Below, piece after piece: positions 26,973-35,069 of a stretch of DNA of 64,000 bases (the first letter of the stretch is position 1; every line of letters starts with the position of its first letter). The DNA comes from Dyadobacter sp. CECT 9275. GTDB lineage: Bacteria > Bacteroidota > Bacteroidia > Cytophagales > Spirosomataceae. A program made the translations under genes and the position numbers. Under the pieces are notes generated by a model. That model ran no database searches and had not been told where the DNA came from. It worked only from the letters and a program-made list of their open reading frames with translations. The stretch covers positions 1,116,001 through 1,180,000 of the forward strand of contig NZ_CAJRAF010000002.1 in NCBI RefSeq assembly GCF_907164905.1, given 5' to 3'.

Positions 26973-27740
26973 ATGAAAAAGATGATCAAATATATAATTG
27001 CCGATATCCTTCGCAGCCGGATCATGATCGCCTACACGTTAGTGCTGCTTGCCATCTCGTTTTCAGTATTTGCCATTGAGGACAACCCATCCAAAGGCAT
27101 ATTAAGTCTTTTGAACATCATTTTGTTTATCGTTCCACTAGTAAGCATCATATTTTCAACCATTTACATATATAATAGCGGTGAATTTATCGAGCTACTC
27201 GTTAGCCAGCCTTTGCCGCGCAAAACCATTTGGCTAAGTATGTTCGCTGGTCTTGCCATATCTTTGAGCTTATCGTTTCTCGCAGGAGCCGGCTTCGCTA
27301 TTTTAATATATGCCATGTCTGCCACCGGGCTCATCATGATCGCGACGGGCATCTTGCTTTCCTTCATTTTTGTGGCGATTTCCTTTTTGGCCTCCGTCAG
27401 GATTCGTGACAAAGCCAAAGGGATTGGTGCCGCTATTATGCTCTGGCTTTATTTTGCCATGCTTTTCGATATCCTGGTGCTCTTCTTCCTGTTCCAGTTC
27501 TCGGAGTACCCAATCGAGAAAGGAATGGTTGCGCTCACGGCGCTGAACCCTATTGACCTTAGCCGAGTGCTGATCCTGCTGCATATCGATGTCTCGGCGA
27601 TGATGGGATATACCGGGGCTATATTCCGCCAGTTTTTTGGGACCGGCAGCGGTATGCTCATCGCTTTGATCATAATGCTTGTCTGGACAGTGGTCCCACT
27701 CGGCCTATCCACAATCCGCTTTAATAATAAGGACCTGTAA
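26973..27740 (+). CDS. nosY: NosY, ABC transporter permease
   Basis: A 255-residue permease with six predicted membrane segments (for example MIAYTLVLLAISFSVFAI, LLNIILFIVPLVSIIFSTIY, LAISLSLSFLAGAGFAI, IMLWLYFAMLFDILVLFFLF). NosY forms a heterotetramer with NosF and works with NosD on NosZ maturation. It ends the nos operon proper; the Ric-type gene follows 68 bases later. Confidence 0.93.
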   Translation: MKKMIKYIIADILRSRIMIAYTLVLLAISFSVFAIEDNPSKGILSLLNIILFIVPLVSIIFSTIYIYNSGEFIELLVSQPLPRKTIWLSMFAGLAISLSLSFLAGAGFAILIYAMSATGLIMIATGILLSFIFVAISFLASVRIRDKAKGIGAAIMLWLYFAMLFDILVLFFLFQFSEYPIEKGMVALTALNPIDLSRVLILLHIDVSAMMGYTGAIFRQFFGTGSGMLIALIIMLVWTVVPLGLSTIRFNNKDL

Positions 27741-27808
27741 ATCATTATTCAGGGATCTACAATCCCTTCTCCTTAGTTCCAAATTTTCATTTTCAAAACA
27801 ACCACCTT

Positions 27809-28765
27809 ATGGAAACCATACCTGCTATCAATGTCACGCTGATCGAACCCCGTCTCAGACATGCTACAATCTTCAAGCATTTTGACGAGCTACTTCCAGG
27901 ACGGGAATTAATTATTTTTAATGATCATGACCCAAAGCCACTATATTATCAATTGCTTGGTGAGAGGGGGGACACTTTCACCTGGAAATATTTGCAAGAA
28001 GGCCCCGAAAACTGGCAAGTGAAAATTGCGAAAAGGGCAATGGAGGATAAAGAAGAAACAGTCGGGCAAATCGCCTCCAAAGACATCCGCATGGCGGATG
28101 CTTTCAGAAAGTTGGGCATTGATTTTTGCTGTGGTGGAAAACGGAAACTAAAAGATGCGCTGCGGCATGCAGGCGTAACGCCTGAGCAACTGGAAGAAAC
28201 CCTTATTGCGGCCGCCACATTGCCAGCAGCCCAGCAGCCTCTGAACTTTGCAGCATGGCAGCCGGGCTTTCTGATCGACTACATTGTCAACGTACATCAT
28301 CGTTATATCCTCGAAAACGGCCCAATTATTGAAGGGCTAGCCAGCAAGGTAGCGAGCCGTCATGCTGACCGGCACCCGGAGTTATTAGCGCTGTCCGAAC
28401 AGGTACAGCAATTGCTTTCGGACTTGTACAGCCATCTGGAAAAAGAAGAAGGCATCGTATTTCCAGCAATTAAACAAATCGCAAACACGGCAAGCAACGA
28501 GTATGCGCAGGACGCACCAGACCTGAATCTGGTTGTCGGGTTGATGGAGGCCGAGCACGCCTCGGCCGGGGATGACCTGAAACGGATTCGCGAAATCAGC
28601 AGCAATTACCATTTGCCGCAAGGAGCATGCAATTCTTATACTTACCTGTTTGAAAAACTGAAAGAATTTGAAAATGATCTGTTCAACCACATTCACCTGG
28701 AAAACAACATCCTTTTCCCCAAAGCGCTCGAAATAGGCCGGCAACCACAAGGCCAGGCAGTGTAG
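27809..28765 (+). CDS. ric: DUF2249-ScdA/Ric-type di-iron repair protein
   Basis: A 318-residue three-part protein. Residues 1-75 are a DUF2249 domain (RHATIFKHFDELLPGRELIIFNDHDPKPLYYQL in two stretches), 88-145 a ScdA_N domain with DFCCGG, and 150-310 a hemerythrin-like four-helix bundle whose His/Glu ligands appear in VHHRYILE, HLEKEE, EAEHASAG and HIHLENNILFP. Ric/ScdA proteins repair iron-sulfur clusters damaged by NO or oxidants. The DUF2249 extension is common in Bacteroidota. Lying behind nosY, it probably protects cells from NO formed during denitrification. The symbol reflects the family; the standard short Ric lacks the DUF2249 part. Confidence 0.88.
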   Translation: METIPAINVTLIEPRLRHATIFKHFDELLPGRELIIFNDHDPKPLYYQLLGERGDTFTWKYLQEGPENWQVKIAKRAMEDKEETVGQIASKDIRMADAFRKLGIDFCCGGKRKLKDALRHAGVTPEQLEETLIAAATLPAAQQPLNFAAWQPGFLIDYIVNVHHRYILENGPIIEGLASKVASRHADRHPELLALSEQVQQLLSDLYSHLEKEEGIVFPAIKQIANTASNEYAQDAPDLNLVVGLMEAEHASAGDDLKRIREISSNYHLPQGACNSYTYLFEKLKEFENDLFNHIHLENNILFPKALEIGRQPQGQAV

Positions 28766-28817
28766 GCTCTATTCATTCATAGCATTATGGTCACAATCAC
28801 CTGCCGCACGAAAATAT

Positions 28818-28861
28818 GAGGTTTTTCTTACAAATGTCCGGAAAACGGCGTTAGTAAACTA
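28818..28861 (+). repeat. Tn3 left terminal inverted repeat
   Basis: Starts GAGGTTTTTCTTACAAAT and continues CCGGAAAACGGCGTTAGT. Differs from the right repeat at three positions in the first 38 bases. Confidence 0.88.
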
Positions 28862-28980
28862 CGCTTTTAGTTTTGAGGCATAATTTATACACTGTTCTAT
28901 ACGCAATTTCCAGTTGCTTTGAAATAGGGTTCTTCTGGTCCGCCAACCCGGCCCCAACCGCAGCGGCGGCCGCCAATGAG
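28851..28980 (-). pseudogene. C-terminal remnant of a serine resolvase inside the left transposon end
   Basis: Minus-strand frame ending in the TIR (stop at 28851) encodes NPISKQLEIAYRTVYKLCLK, which matches the C-terminal HTH of the intact resolvase (NKISKQLGIAYGTVYNYLSK). Upstream residues are low-complexity and no catalytic domain is present. It indicates that an earlier element had its resolvase next to this end and lost most of it when the cargo was acquired. Confidence 0.75.
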
Positions 28981-29029
28981 TTAGTTTACTCTGTTTGACT
29001 ATCTGCACATAGTTTTTAATCTTCAAAAG

Positions 29030-29063
29030 TATTTAAGCAAATACTTAAATACTGTTATATTTG
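29030..29063 (+). promoter_or_regulatory. ArsR operator and promoter
   Basis: TATTTAAG (29030-29037) and CTTAAATA (29044-29051), an inverted repeat with a six-base spacer as in ArsR/SmtB operators, lies just upstream of a Bacteroidota-type -7 element TATATTTG (29056-29063). Binding of the ArsR product would block the promoter of its own operon. Confidence 0.7.
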
Positions 29064-29074
29064 CCCAAATATTA

Positions 29075-29479
29075 GTGGCAGATATGGAAGATGTAGAAAA
29101 AGAGTCAGATCAAATTAGTAGCTGCATCCGTTTGTTCGCGGATCAAGAGCAGATCCAACTATGCAAGGAAACCTTAGACGAAAATGAAGACGCTTTTACC
29201 AGGTTAGCGCAGGTTTATGCGCTTGCTGGAAATGAGGCCCGGCTTAAAATACTTTATCTTATCCAGCAACAGAACGAGCTTTGTCCTTGCGATTTGAGTG
29301 ATATTTTGCAAATGACCGTCCCTGCTATTTCTCAGCACCTGCGAAAACTGAAAGATGCCAGTTTAGTACGTACCAGAAAAACTGGACAAACTATCTTTTA
29401 TTCGATCATACCTGATCAGGCCAGTATCATCGGTCAACTATTTGTTGATATCCCCAGTCAAGAAAGTGTAGCCTTATGA
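29075..29479 (+). CDS. ArsR/SmtB-family metalloregulator
   Basis: A 134-residue regulator with a winged HTH (AGNEARLKILYLIQQ, then MTVPAISQHLRKLKDASLV, about 53-105). The metal-binding motif near the recognition helix is ELCPCDLSDI, the CxC type of ArsR-family sensors. The frame begins with GTG at 29075; the ATG at 29084 is an alternative that leaves the protein otherwise unchanged. It is translationally coupled to the MerTP gene (ATGA overlap) and preceded by a palindromic operator, so it most likely represses this operon until mercury or another soft metal binds. Confidence 0.88.
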   Translation: MADMEDVEKESDQISSCIRLFADQEQIQLCKETLDENEDAFTRLAQVYALAGNEARLKILYLIQQQNELCPCDLSDILQMTVPAISQHLRKLKDASLVRTRKTGQTIFYSIIPDQASIIGQLFVDIPSQESVAL

Positions 29480-30063
29480 AAGCGTCCAAAATCACCGCTA
29501 ATGCCAGCATACTAACTGCATTGGCAAGTTCTGTTTGCTGTATCACACCATTATTGGCCATGGTGGCCGGGACAAGCAGCTTGGCAACCACTTTTGATTG
29601 GATTGCGCCTGCACGTCCTTATTTTATTGCTGGAACCGTATTGATTTTGGGTTTTGCATGGTATCAGCAGTTAAAACCCGCTTCCGAAGACTCATGTAAT
29701 TGTGGACCTGAAAACAAACCATTTATGCAAACCAAAAAGTTTTTAAGCCTGGTAACCCTTGCAGCAGTACTTCTGATTGCCGTCCCAAGTTATTCAGGAC
29801 TGGCCTATCAGCAAAAGCAGGAAGCACAACAACCGGTTTCCAAAACAGACCAAACAGCCTATATAAAAATTAAGGGAATGACCTGTGAAGGGTGTGAACA
29901 TCATGTTAAACAGGAAGTTAATAAGTTAAAAGGCATACGGCAGGTTCAGGTCTCGTATAAGAATGGCAATGCAACCGTTAGATATGATAGTACGAAAACG
30001 TCACTGGCAGAAATTAAAAAGGCAGTCGACGCTACTGGTTATAAAGTTGTTGAAACAAACTAA
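29476..30063 (+). CDS. Mercuric transport fusion protein, MerT-MerP type
   Basis: A 195-residue fusion. The N-terminal part has three membrane segments with the vicinal SVCCITP motif of MerT at about residues 18-24 (first segment) and a CNCG loop near 72. A linker (QQKQEAQQPVSKTD) leads to a C-terminal HMA domain with GMTCEGCEHH (about 134-143), the MerP part. MerTP proteins carry Hg(II) from periplasm to cytosol. No merA reductase or merB lyase is on the element, so the cargo could be an uptake or sequestration set rather than full resistance, or may pass a metal other than Hg. Confidence 0.88.
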   Translation: MKASKITANASILTALASSVCCITPLLAMVAGTSSLATTFDWIAPARPYFIAGTVLILGFAWYQQLKPASEDSCNCGPENKPFMQTKKFLSLVTLAAVLLIAVPSYSGLAYQQKQEAQQPVSKTDQTAYIKIKGMTCEGCEHHVKQEVNKLKGIRQVQVSYKNGNATVRYDSTKTSLAEIKKAVDATGYKVVETN

Positions 30064-30069
30064 GCAGTT

Positions 30070-30279
30070 ATGAATTTAATATTGGAATCCATACTTACTT
30101 GTCCGCATTGCGGCACCCGACGCTTGGAAACAATGCCTGTTGATGCATGTATGTACTTTTACGAGTGTACAAATTGCAAAACATTGTTAAAGCCTGCTTC
30201 CGGTGACTGCTGTGTTTTTTGCACTTATGGAACCCAAAAATGTCCCCCGATACAATTGAATAAGTCGTGCTGTGCTTGA
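30070..30279 (+). CDS. GDCCVxC domain-containing small protein
   Basis: A 69-residue Cys-rich protein with an N-terminal zinc-ribbon-like CPHCGTRR, a second CTNCK and the motif GDCCVFC near residue 47, ending CPPIQLNKSCC. The GDCCVxC family occurs next to merTP-like genes. It starts seven bases after the MerTP gene. A role in soft-metal binding is inferred. Confidence 0.85.
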   Translation: MNLILESILTCPHCGTRRLETMPVDACMYFYECTNCKTLLKPASGDCCVFCTYGTQKCPPIQLNKSCCA

Positions 30280-30299
30280 ACTAAATGATATCAGTATCT

Positions 30300-30710
30300 A
30301 TGAAAATGAAGAAAACGATCCCAGCTCTTCCTGTTAAAAACATTGACGAATCCGTTAAATTCTATTCTGAAAAGTTAGGTTTTACAGCACCTTATTATGA
30401 CGATGGCTTTGCAAAAGTAGTCCGGGACGAAATTGAAATCCACTTGTGGGCATCTTCGGATGAAAGCTGGAAGAATAAAGGCTTATCCCTGGTAGCAGAT
30501 CCAATTTGCAGTGGGGCTGAAAGCTTTCTGGCAGGCACGGCCAGTTGCCGGATTGAAGTCCAGGGTATTGATGAGTTGTACGAAGAATATAAAAAGCAAG
30601 GTGTAATTTATGATACTGACACTGTTGTACAAGAGCAGCCATGGGGAGACCGGGAATTTCCGGCACTAGACCACCATCGCAATCTGTTAACTTTTTATGA
30701 GGAGATTTAG
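30300..30710 (+). CDS. VOC-family protein, bleomycin-resistance-like
   Basis: A VOC (glyoxalase/bleomycin-binding) fold protein; about 136 residues from the Met at 30300 (frame open from 30285). It shows the beta-alpha-beta-beta-beta pair with IPALPVKNIDESVKFYSEKL and a second half ending WGDREFPALDHHRNLLTFYE. Proteins of this type bind and neutralise bleomycin family drugs; a few are metal-dependent enzymes. It is the last cargo gene of the transposon, convergent with the resolvase, so it probably shares the ArsR promoter. Confidence 0.8.
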   Translation: MKMKKTIPALPVKNIDESVKFYSEKLGFTAPYYDDGFAKVVRDEIEIHLWASSDESWKNKGLSLVADPICSGAESFLAGTASCRIEVQGIDELYEEYKKQGVIYDTDTVVQEQPWGDREFPALDHHRNLLTFYEEI

Positions 30711-30747
30711 AAAAGCCAAGATCATCATTGATGCTAAATTAACGCGG

Positions 30748-31362
30748 TTAAAGAGTATCCTTCGCTTTGGATAGGTAGTTGTAAACTGTTCCATAAGCTA
30801 TTCCTAGTTGTTTAGAAATCTTGTTCATTGATAATCCTTGCTTTTGCAAATCAAAAATTTCATTCTGTCGATCCATTGATATAGTTGGCCGTGAAATACG
30901 TTTTCCTTGTGCTTTTGCCCTTGCCATACCGGCTTTAACCCTTTGGCTGATCAGTGAGCTCTCAAATTGGGCCAGAGAAGCCATCACATGAAATATCAGC
31001 TCACCAGTCGGCGTGGTGGTATCAATATTTTCCTGATAGGAGATAAAATCTATTCCCATACTCTGAAATTCCTTCATGGCATTGACCAGTGCCTGGGTTG
31101 AGCGGGCAAAGCGGTCATACCGCCAAACCAGGACTACATCCAGCTTTCTCTTTCTGGCCGCTTCCATCATCAATTTATACTGGACCCTGTCTTGGGTTGT
31201 TCCGGAAGCGTAGTCTATAAATTCTCCCATGACTTCAAAGTTTCGTCTTTGGGCGTAGTCCCGTAACTGGTCCAGCTGGGTCTGTGGATCCTGCCCTTTA
31301 TCCAGAGTAGATACTCTGGCATATAGTGCTACCCGTTTGGCCCGATTGTTCTGTTTTTTCAT
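30748..31362 (-). CDS. tnpR: Serine resolvase/invertase (TnpR)
   Basis: A 204-residue serine recombinase. The catalytic domain has VALYARVSTLDKGQDPQ with the nucleophile Ser at 18, and conserved RYDRFARS near 100; the C-terminal HTH is MNKISKQLGIAYGTVYNYL. It resolves cointegrates formed by the TnpA. Divergent from tnpA across the 120-base res region. Confidence 0.95.
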   Translation of the reverse strand: MKKQNNRAKRVALYARVSTLDKGQDPQTQLDQLRDYAQRRNFEVMGEFIDYASGTTQDRVQYKLMMEAARKRKLDVVLVWRYDRFARSTQALVNAMKEFQSMGIDFISYQENIDTTTPTGELIFHVMASLAQFESSLISQRVKAGMARAKAQGKRISRPTISMDRQNEIFDLQKQGLSMNKISKQLGIAYGTVYNYLSKAKDTL

Positions 31363-31482
31363 TTAATTGCTTATCAAAAAGGAACTCCTTTACAAATATA
31401 CTTTTTAACGCTTAAAAACAGGCTTTAAACCTATTGCAGACGGGGTGAATTTTGATACCCTTTTTGATAGCCCCATTTTCAT
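31363..31482. promoter_or_regulatory. Candidate res site and divergent tnpR/tnpA promoters
   Basis: The 120-base gap holds TATCAAAAAGG (31372-31382) and its reverse complement CCTTTTTGATA (31459-31469), 76 bases apart, plus AT-rich DNA. Inverted paired sites between resolvase and transposase genes are typical of res; TnpR binding here would also repress both genes. Confidence 0.6.
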
Positions 31483-34470
31483 ATGGCATCACGATTTTTG
31501 AACCAATCCCAGCGTGAACGTTACGAAAAGGTCCCGACAGAAATATCAGAATATGACCTGATGCAATTTTTCCAAATCACGCGGCAGGACAATATTTTTC
31601 TTAAATCGTTCAGAGGGGAGCACAACCGGCTAGCGATCGCACTCCAGATTGGGATTGTCCGGTTCATGGGTTTTCTTCCAGACAAATGGCAGCAGCAGAT
31701 CCCGGCAAATGTAGCTGCCATGGTAAGTAGGCAACTGGATTCTGATATTGAACTGTTATTAATATACGGGCAACGGGATAAGACCAGAACGGAGCATTTA
31801 AATGTAATCTTAAAATATTTGAAATTCCGCCGGTGGCAGCCCCTGGATGAAATCTGGCTTTTGCCCTGGCTGCTCGATAAGGGGATGGAACATGACAACC
31901 AGCCGATATTGCTCAGGCAAGTGTGTTTAAAACTGGGGCAGGAAAAAATTATGAGGCCGTCTATTGGGACATTGGAAAGGATTGTTGGTAGCCTGGATGA
32001 ACAGCTGCACCAGGAAACCTATCGAAGGCTTAGTTTGCTGCTGACCGAGGAAATGAAGGCCAGGCTGACGCAAATAGTCGAATTGGACGATACCGGCGGC
32101 ATCACTTTGCACCGTTGGCTTTGCCAAGTCCCCACCAGCAATACGCCCAGGGCTATTAACCAGACGTTGGAAAAGATCAATTTTTTAAAATCATTAAACG
32201 TCCATGAATGGGACTTATCGGTAATAAGCCTAAACCGCAGAAAAAGGCTGGCCCAAATAGCCAGGAATGTTTCTAACAAGTATCTACAGCGGATGAACGC
32301 TACAAGGCGGTACCCGATTTTAATTTGCTTCCTGTATGAGAGCCTGATAGATACCAATGACAAGGTGTTGGAAATGTTTGATGATTATTGGGAGCACATT
32401 GTCAACGGATCAAAAAAGCAACTCGACACATATCAGCAGACCTTGTTCAAATCACAGAACGAGGCGATGAAAACCCTGTCCCAGACTGTTAGTATTATCA
32501 TCAATGACACCATTACAGACGATCAGCTCCGTACCTGTATTTTTGAAATATATCCAAAGGAAATGCTCAGGGAGGCATTACTGGTAACCGGGGCTGCTCT
32601 TCGCCCAGCCAGGCAAACTTACTTATACTATCTGAACAACTACTATACAACCTTAAAACAATTCACCCCTAACCTTCTTAAAACCATTGACTTTCAAATT
32701 GCCCATTCCAAAGATGGCTTTCTGGGTGTGCTTGATATTTTGACCGGGTTGCAAACGGGCAAAAGAAGAAAACTGCCTGATGACGCGCCGATTGATTTTA
32801 TAACGCCTTCCTGGAACAAACTGATTTTTGAAAACGATCAGCAACAGCCGGAAGCCCTTCCACAACGCCAACCTTACGAATTATGTGCCCTGGCCAACTT
32901 GCGGGACCGGCTCCGTGCGGGCGATGTATTTATCAATATCTCCCGAAAATATGCCGACTTTAACTCGTTGCTTCTTTCAAATGTGCAGTGGGAACTGCTA
33001 CGACAGGATTTTTGCAATCAAATGTCAATGCCAACTCTTCCCACCGAGCGTATCGACCAGCGCTTGCAAGAGCTGGAATCACTGTTGAAACCGCTGGATG
33101 AGCTCTTGAATGCGGGTGGAGAGATCCGGCTTGAAGAAGGCATCCTGGTAGTGCCTGCATTGCCGGCAGAAGATGTACCCTTTTCAGCAAAAGCACTCCG
33201 GGAACAAATCAATCAACGGCTCCCGAAAGTCAACATCACAGATATAATTAAAGAAGTGGATGCATGGATAAATTTTTCCGAACATCTTCATGGATTGGAA
33301 AATGAACCGCGTAACCAGGAACACCAGTCTATTTTATATGCGGCTGTTTTTGCATCCGGATGTAATATTCCTCTGTCGGATTTGGCTAGGTCTTGTGAGA
33401 TTGATTATCAAACGCTTTGGTGGACAAGCAATAACTATCTCTCAGAAGAGAATCTTAAAAAAGCCAACGATGCACTTGTTAACTTTCATTATCAACAATG
33501 GTTGAGCGGCTATTGGGGCGGGGGCACACTTTCATCCTCGGACGGGCAGCGGTTCCCGACCAGCGGGAAAATCCGGAATGCGAAGGCGCTCCCCAATTAT
33601 TTTGGTTACGGTAAGGGAATTACCTTTTATACACATACCTCGGATCAATATAGCCAGTATGGCAGCCGGAGCATTTCGTCCACCGAAAGGGACGCCACTT
33701 ACGTACTTGATGAAATTATAGGCAATGAAACCGATTTGACAATACTCGAACATACAACCGATACGTCAGGATATTCGGACCTAATCTTTGCGCTGTTTGA
33801 TCTGCTGGGTATGGATTTTTGTCCAAGGATCCGGGACATAAAAGATCAGCGGCTGTGTAAAATCAAGGATCGGGAATGGGAATACCCTGCTTTGAAATTC
33901 ACCGGTCGTGTTAATCCTGATTATCTCAAACAACATTTTGACGAACTTCTCAAAGTCGCAGCTTCCATTAAATCAGGGCGTGTAACCGCTTCATTGCTAA
34001 TCTCTAAGCTTCAATCGTACCCGCGCCAAAATAACCTGATGTATGTTTTGCAGGCTTATGGCCAGCTGGTAAAAACCATTTTTATCCTTAAATACCTGCT
34101 TAGCATGCCTTTACGTAGAAAGATCAACACACAGCTGATCAAAGGAGAGCAGCTGCACAACCTAAGACTTTATCTTTGGTTTGGCGGCGATGGGATTGTA
34201 CGCAGAAAACAAGAAGAACAACAGCAAAAAGTGGTCAGGAGCTTGAACCTGATCACCAATATTGTCCTGGTATGGAACACGGTTTATATACAAGAAATTA
34301 TCAAAGAATTACACCAGGAAGGATATCCGATAGATGAAAATGACTTTGAATTTATCTCTCCTGCTCCATTTGCCCATATCAACCGGTTGGGAAAATACTC
34401 CTTCAACACAAACCCGGATCTTGGAGTCAATGGCTTACGGCCTTTGAGAAAGCCAAAACTAAATACATAG
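31483..34470 (+). CDS. tnpA: Tn3-family transposase TnpA
   Basis: A 995-residue transposase of full family length (usually 960-1000). The N-terminal DUF4158-like region (RERYEKVPTEISEYDLMQFF) and the C-terminal DDE_Tnp_Tn3 domain (LSSSDGQRFP, TTDTSGYSDLIFALFDLLG, RPRIRDIKDQRL-type region near 780) are all present without frameshift. It carries out replicative transposition by nicking at the 38-bp inverted repeats. The stop codon at 34468-34470 overlaps the right inverted repeat. Confidence 0.95.
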   Translation: MASRFLNQSQRERYEKVPTEISEYDLMQFFQITRQDNIFLKSFRGEHNRLAIALQIGIVRFMGFLPDKWQQQIPANVAAMVSRQLDSDIELLLIYGQRDKTRTEHLNVILKYLKFRRWQPLDEIWLLPWLLDKGMEHDNQPILLRQVCLKLGQEKIMRPSIGTLERIVGSLDEQLHQETYRRLSLLLTEEMKARLTQIVELDDTGGITLHRWLCQVPTSNTPRAINQTLEKINFLKSLNVHEWDLSVISLNRRKRLAQIARNVSNKYLQRMNATRRYPILICFLYESLIDTNDKVLEMFDDYWEHIVNGSKKQLDTYQQTLFKSQNEAMKTLSQTVSIIINDTITDDQLRTCIFEIYPKEMLREALLVTGAALRPARQTYLYYLNNYYTTLKQFTPNLLKTIDFQIAHSKDGFLGVLDILTGLQTGKRRKLPDDAPIDFITPSWNKLIFENDQQQPEALPQRQPYELCALANLRDRLRAGDVFINISRKYADFNSLLLSNVQWELLRQDFCNQMSMPTLPTERIDQRLQELESLLKPLDELLNAGGEIRLEEGILVVPALPAEDVPFSAKALREQINQRLPKVNITDIIKEVDAWINFSEHLHGLENEPRNQEHQSILYAAVFASGCNIPLSDLARSCEIDYQTLWWTSNNYLSEENLKKANDALVNFHYQQWLSGYWGGGTLSSSDGQRFPTSGKIRNAKALPNYFGYGKGITFYTHTSDQYSQYGSRSISSTERDATYVLDEIIGNETDLTILEHTTDTSGYSDLIFALFDLLGMDFCPRIRDIKDQRLCKIKDREWEYPALKFTGRVNPDYLKQHFDELLKVAASIKSGRVTASLLISKLQSYPRQNNLMYVLQAYGQLVKTIFILKYLLSMPLRRKINTQLIKGEQLHNLRLYLWFGGDGIVRRKQEEQQQKVVRSLNLITNIVLVWNTVYIQEIIKELHQEGYPIDENDFEFISPAPFAHINRLGKYSFNTNPDLGVNGLRPLRKPKLNT

Positions 34471-34511
34471 TTTACTAACGCCGTTTTCCGGCTATTTGTA
34501 AGAAGAACCTC
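34468..34511 (-). repeat. Tn3 right terminal inverted repeat
   Basis: Reverse complement starts GAGGTTCTTCTTACAAAT and continues CCGGAAAACGGCGTTAGT, matching the left end apart from three substitutions. Confidence 0.88.
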
Positions 34512-34933
34512 GTATTGGAAGGCGGTGTAAAGCGGGAAAATGTAGCGCCTGCCGGGATAGTTTCAGGTACATATCCGGGCAAAGCCCTGTTTTGTAACTG
34601 AGGGCCACCCAGATGAAGAAATTTATTGCCGGTCGCATCGGTTTGACCAAACCTGGTCAACGACGTGAACAATGTCCCCTTACCATCACCTGCATGACAG
34701 CTTCCGCAACTGGTCGCTACAAAGACGGAACCCAAACCAGTTTCACGGGTAAAGATCTCATCATTGAAAGCAGCATCACCGGCTAGAAACCGCGTTTTCT
34801 CGGCTGGCGAAAGCCCTTCAATAGGCCCATCCAGAATCTGATCGTCAGCTGGCACCTTGGGTGTAATCCGCTCACAGGATACGATTAAGACGGCTTCAAA
34901 AATGATTGTAAGAATAAGTAACCGTTTATTCAT
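34475..34933 (-). pseudogene. Di-heme oxidoreductase (DUF1111-type), 3' part removed by the transposon
   Basis: 152 codons remain. A lipoprotein signal (MNKRLLILTIIFEAVLIVSC) is followed by LSPAEKTRFLAGDAAFND and the heme motif CGSCHAGDGKGT, typical of the DHOR/thiol oxidoreductase family, whose members are usually 400-500 residues. After FSRFTPP the frame runs into the transposon's inverted repeat and ends RFFLQIAGKRR, encoded by the repeat. The second heme and the rest are lost, and no matching 3' part is found at the left end of the element. Confidence 0.85.
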
Positions 34934-35024
34934 TTAGATTGTTCTTAACAAAGTTTTAGATAGACCTAAAATTAATATAAAGGTAGTTTAAATTTTATCA
35001 ATGCAAATATTGGGGCATAAAAAA

Positions 35025-35050
35025 AACCTCCGGGTGTAGCCTGGAGGTTC
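35025..35050 (-). terminator. Intrinsic terminator of the heavy-metal efflux operon
   Basis: AACCTCC (35025-35031) pairs with GGAGGTT (35043-35049); on the minus strand a run of T follows. It lies 20 bases past the CadA-type stop codon. Confidence 0.8.
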
Positions 35051-35069
35051 TGTATTGTAAAAGATACTG

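Larger units (their letters stand above)
28818..34511. mobile_element. Tn3-family transposon carrying ArsR-MerTP cargo
   Basis: Bounded by inverted repeats starting GAGGTT (28818 onward; complement ending at 34511) with the Tn3-like inner part CCGGAAAACGGCGTTAGT. Cargo: ArsR regulator, MerT-MerP fusion, GDCCVxC protein and VOC protein; machinery: serine resolvase (minus) and TnpA (plus) with a res region between. I see no 5-bp target duplication: the bases outside are AATAT on the left and GTATT on the right. The right flank is inside a di-heme oxidoreductase gene, the left is not, so the locus was rearranged after or during insertion. Confidence 0.85.

Noticed and set aside
29476..30063. Full mercury-resistance operon
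   Set aside because: No mercuric reductase or organomercurial lyase is encoded on the element.
34475..34933. Complete small cytochrome gene
   Set aside because: Its C-terminus is encoded by the transposon inverted repeat, showing truncation of a longer di-heme protein.
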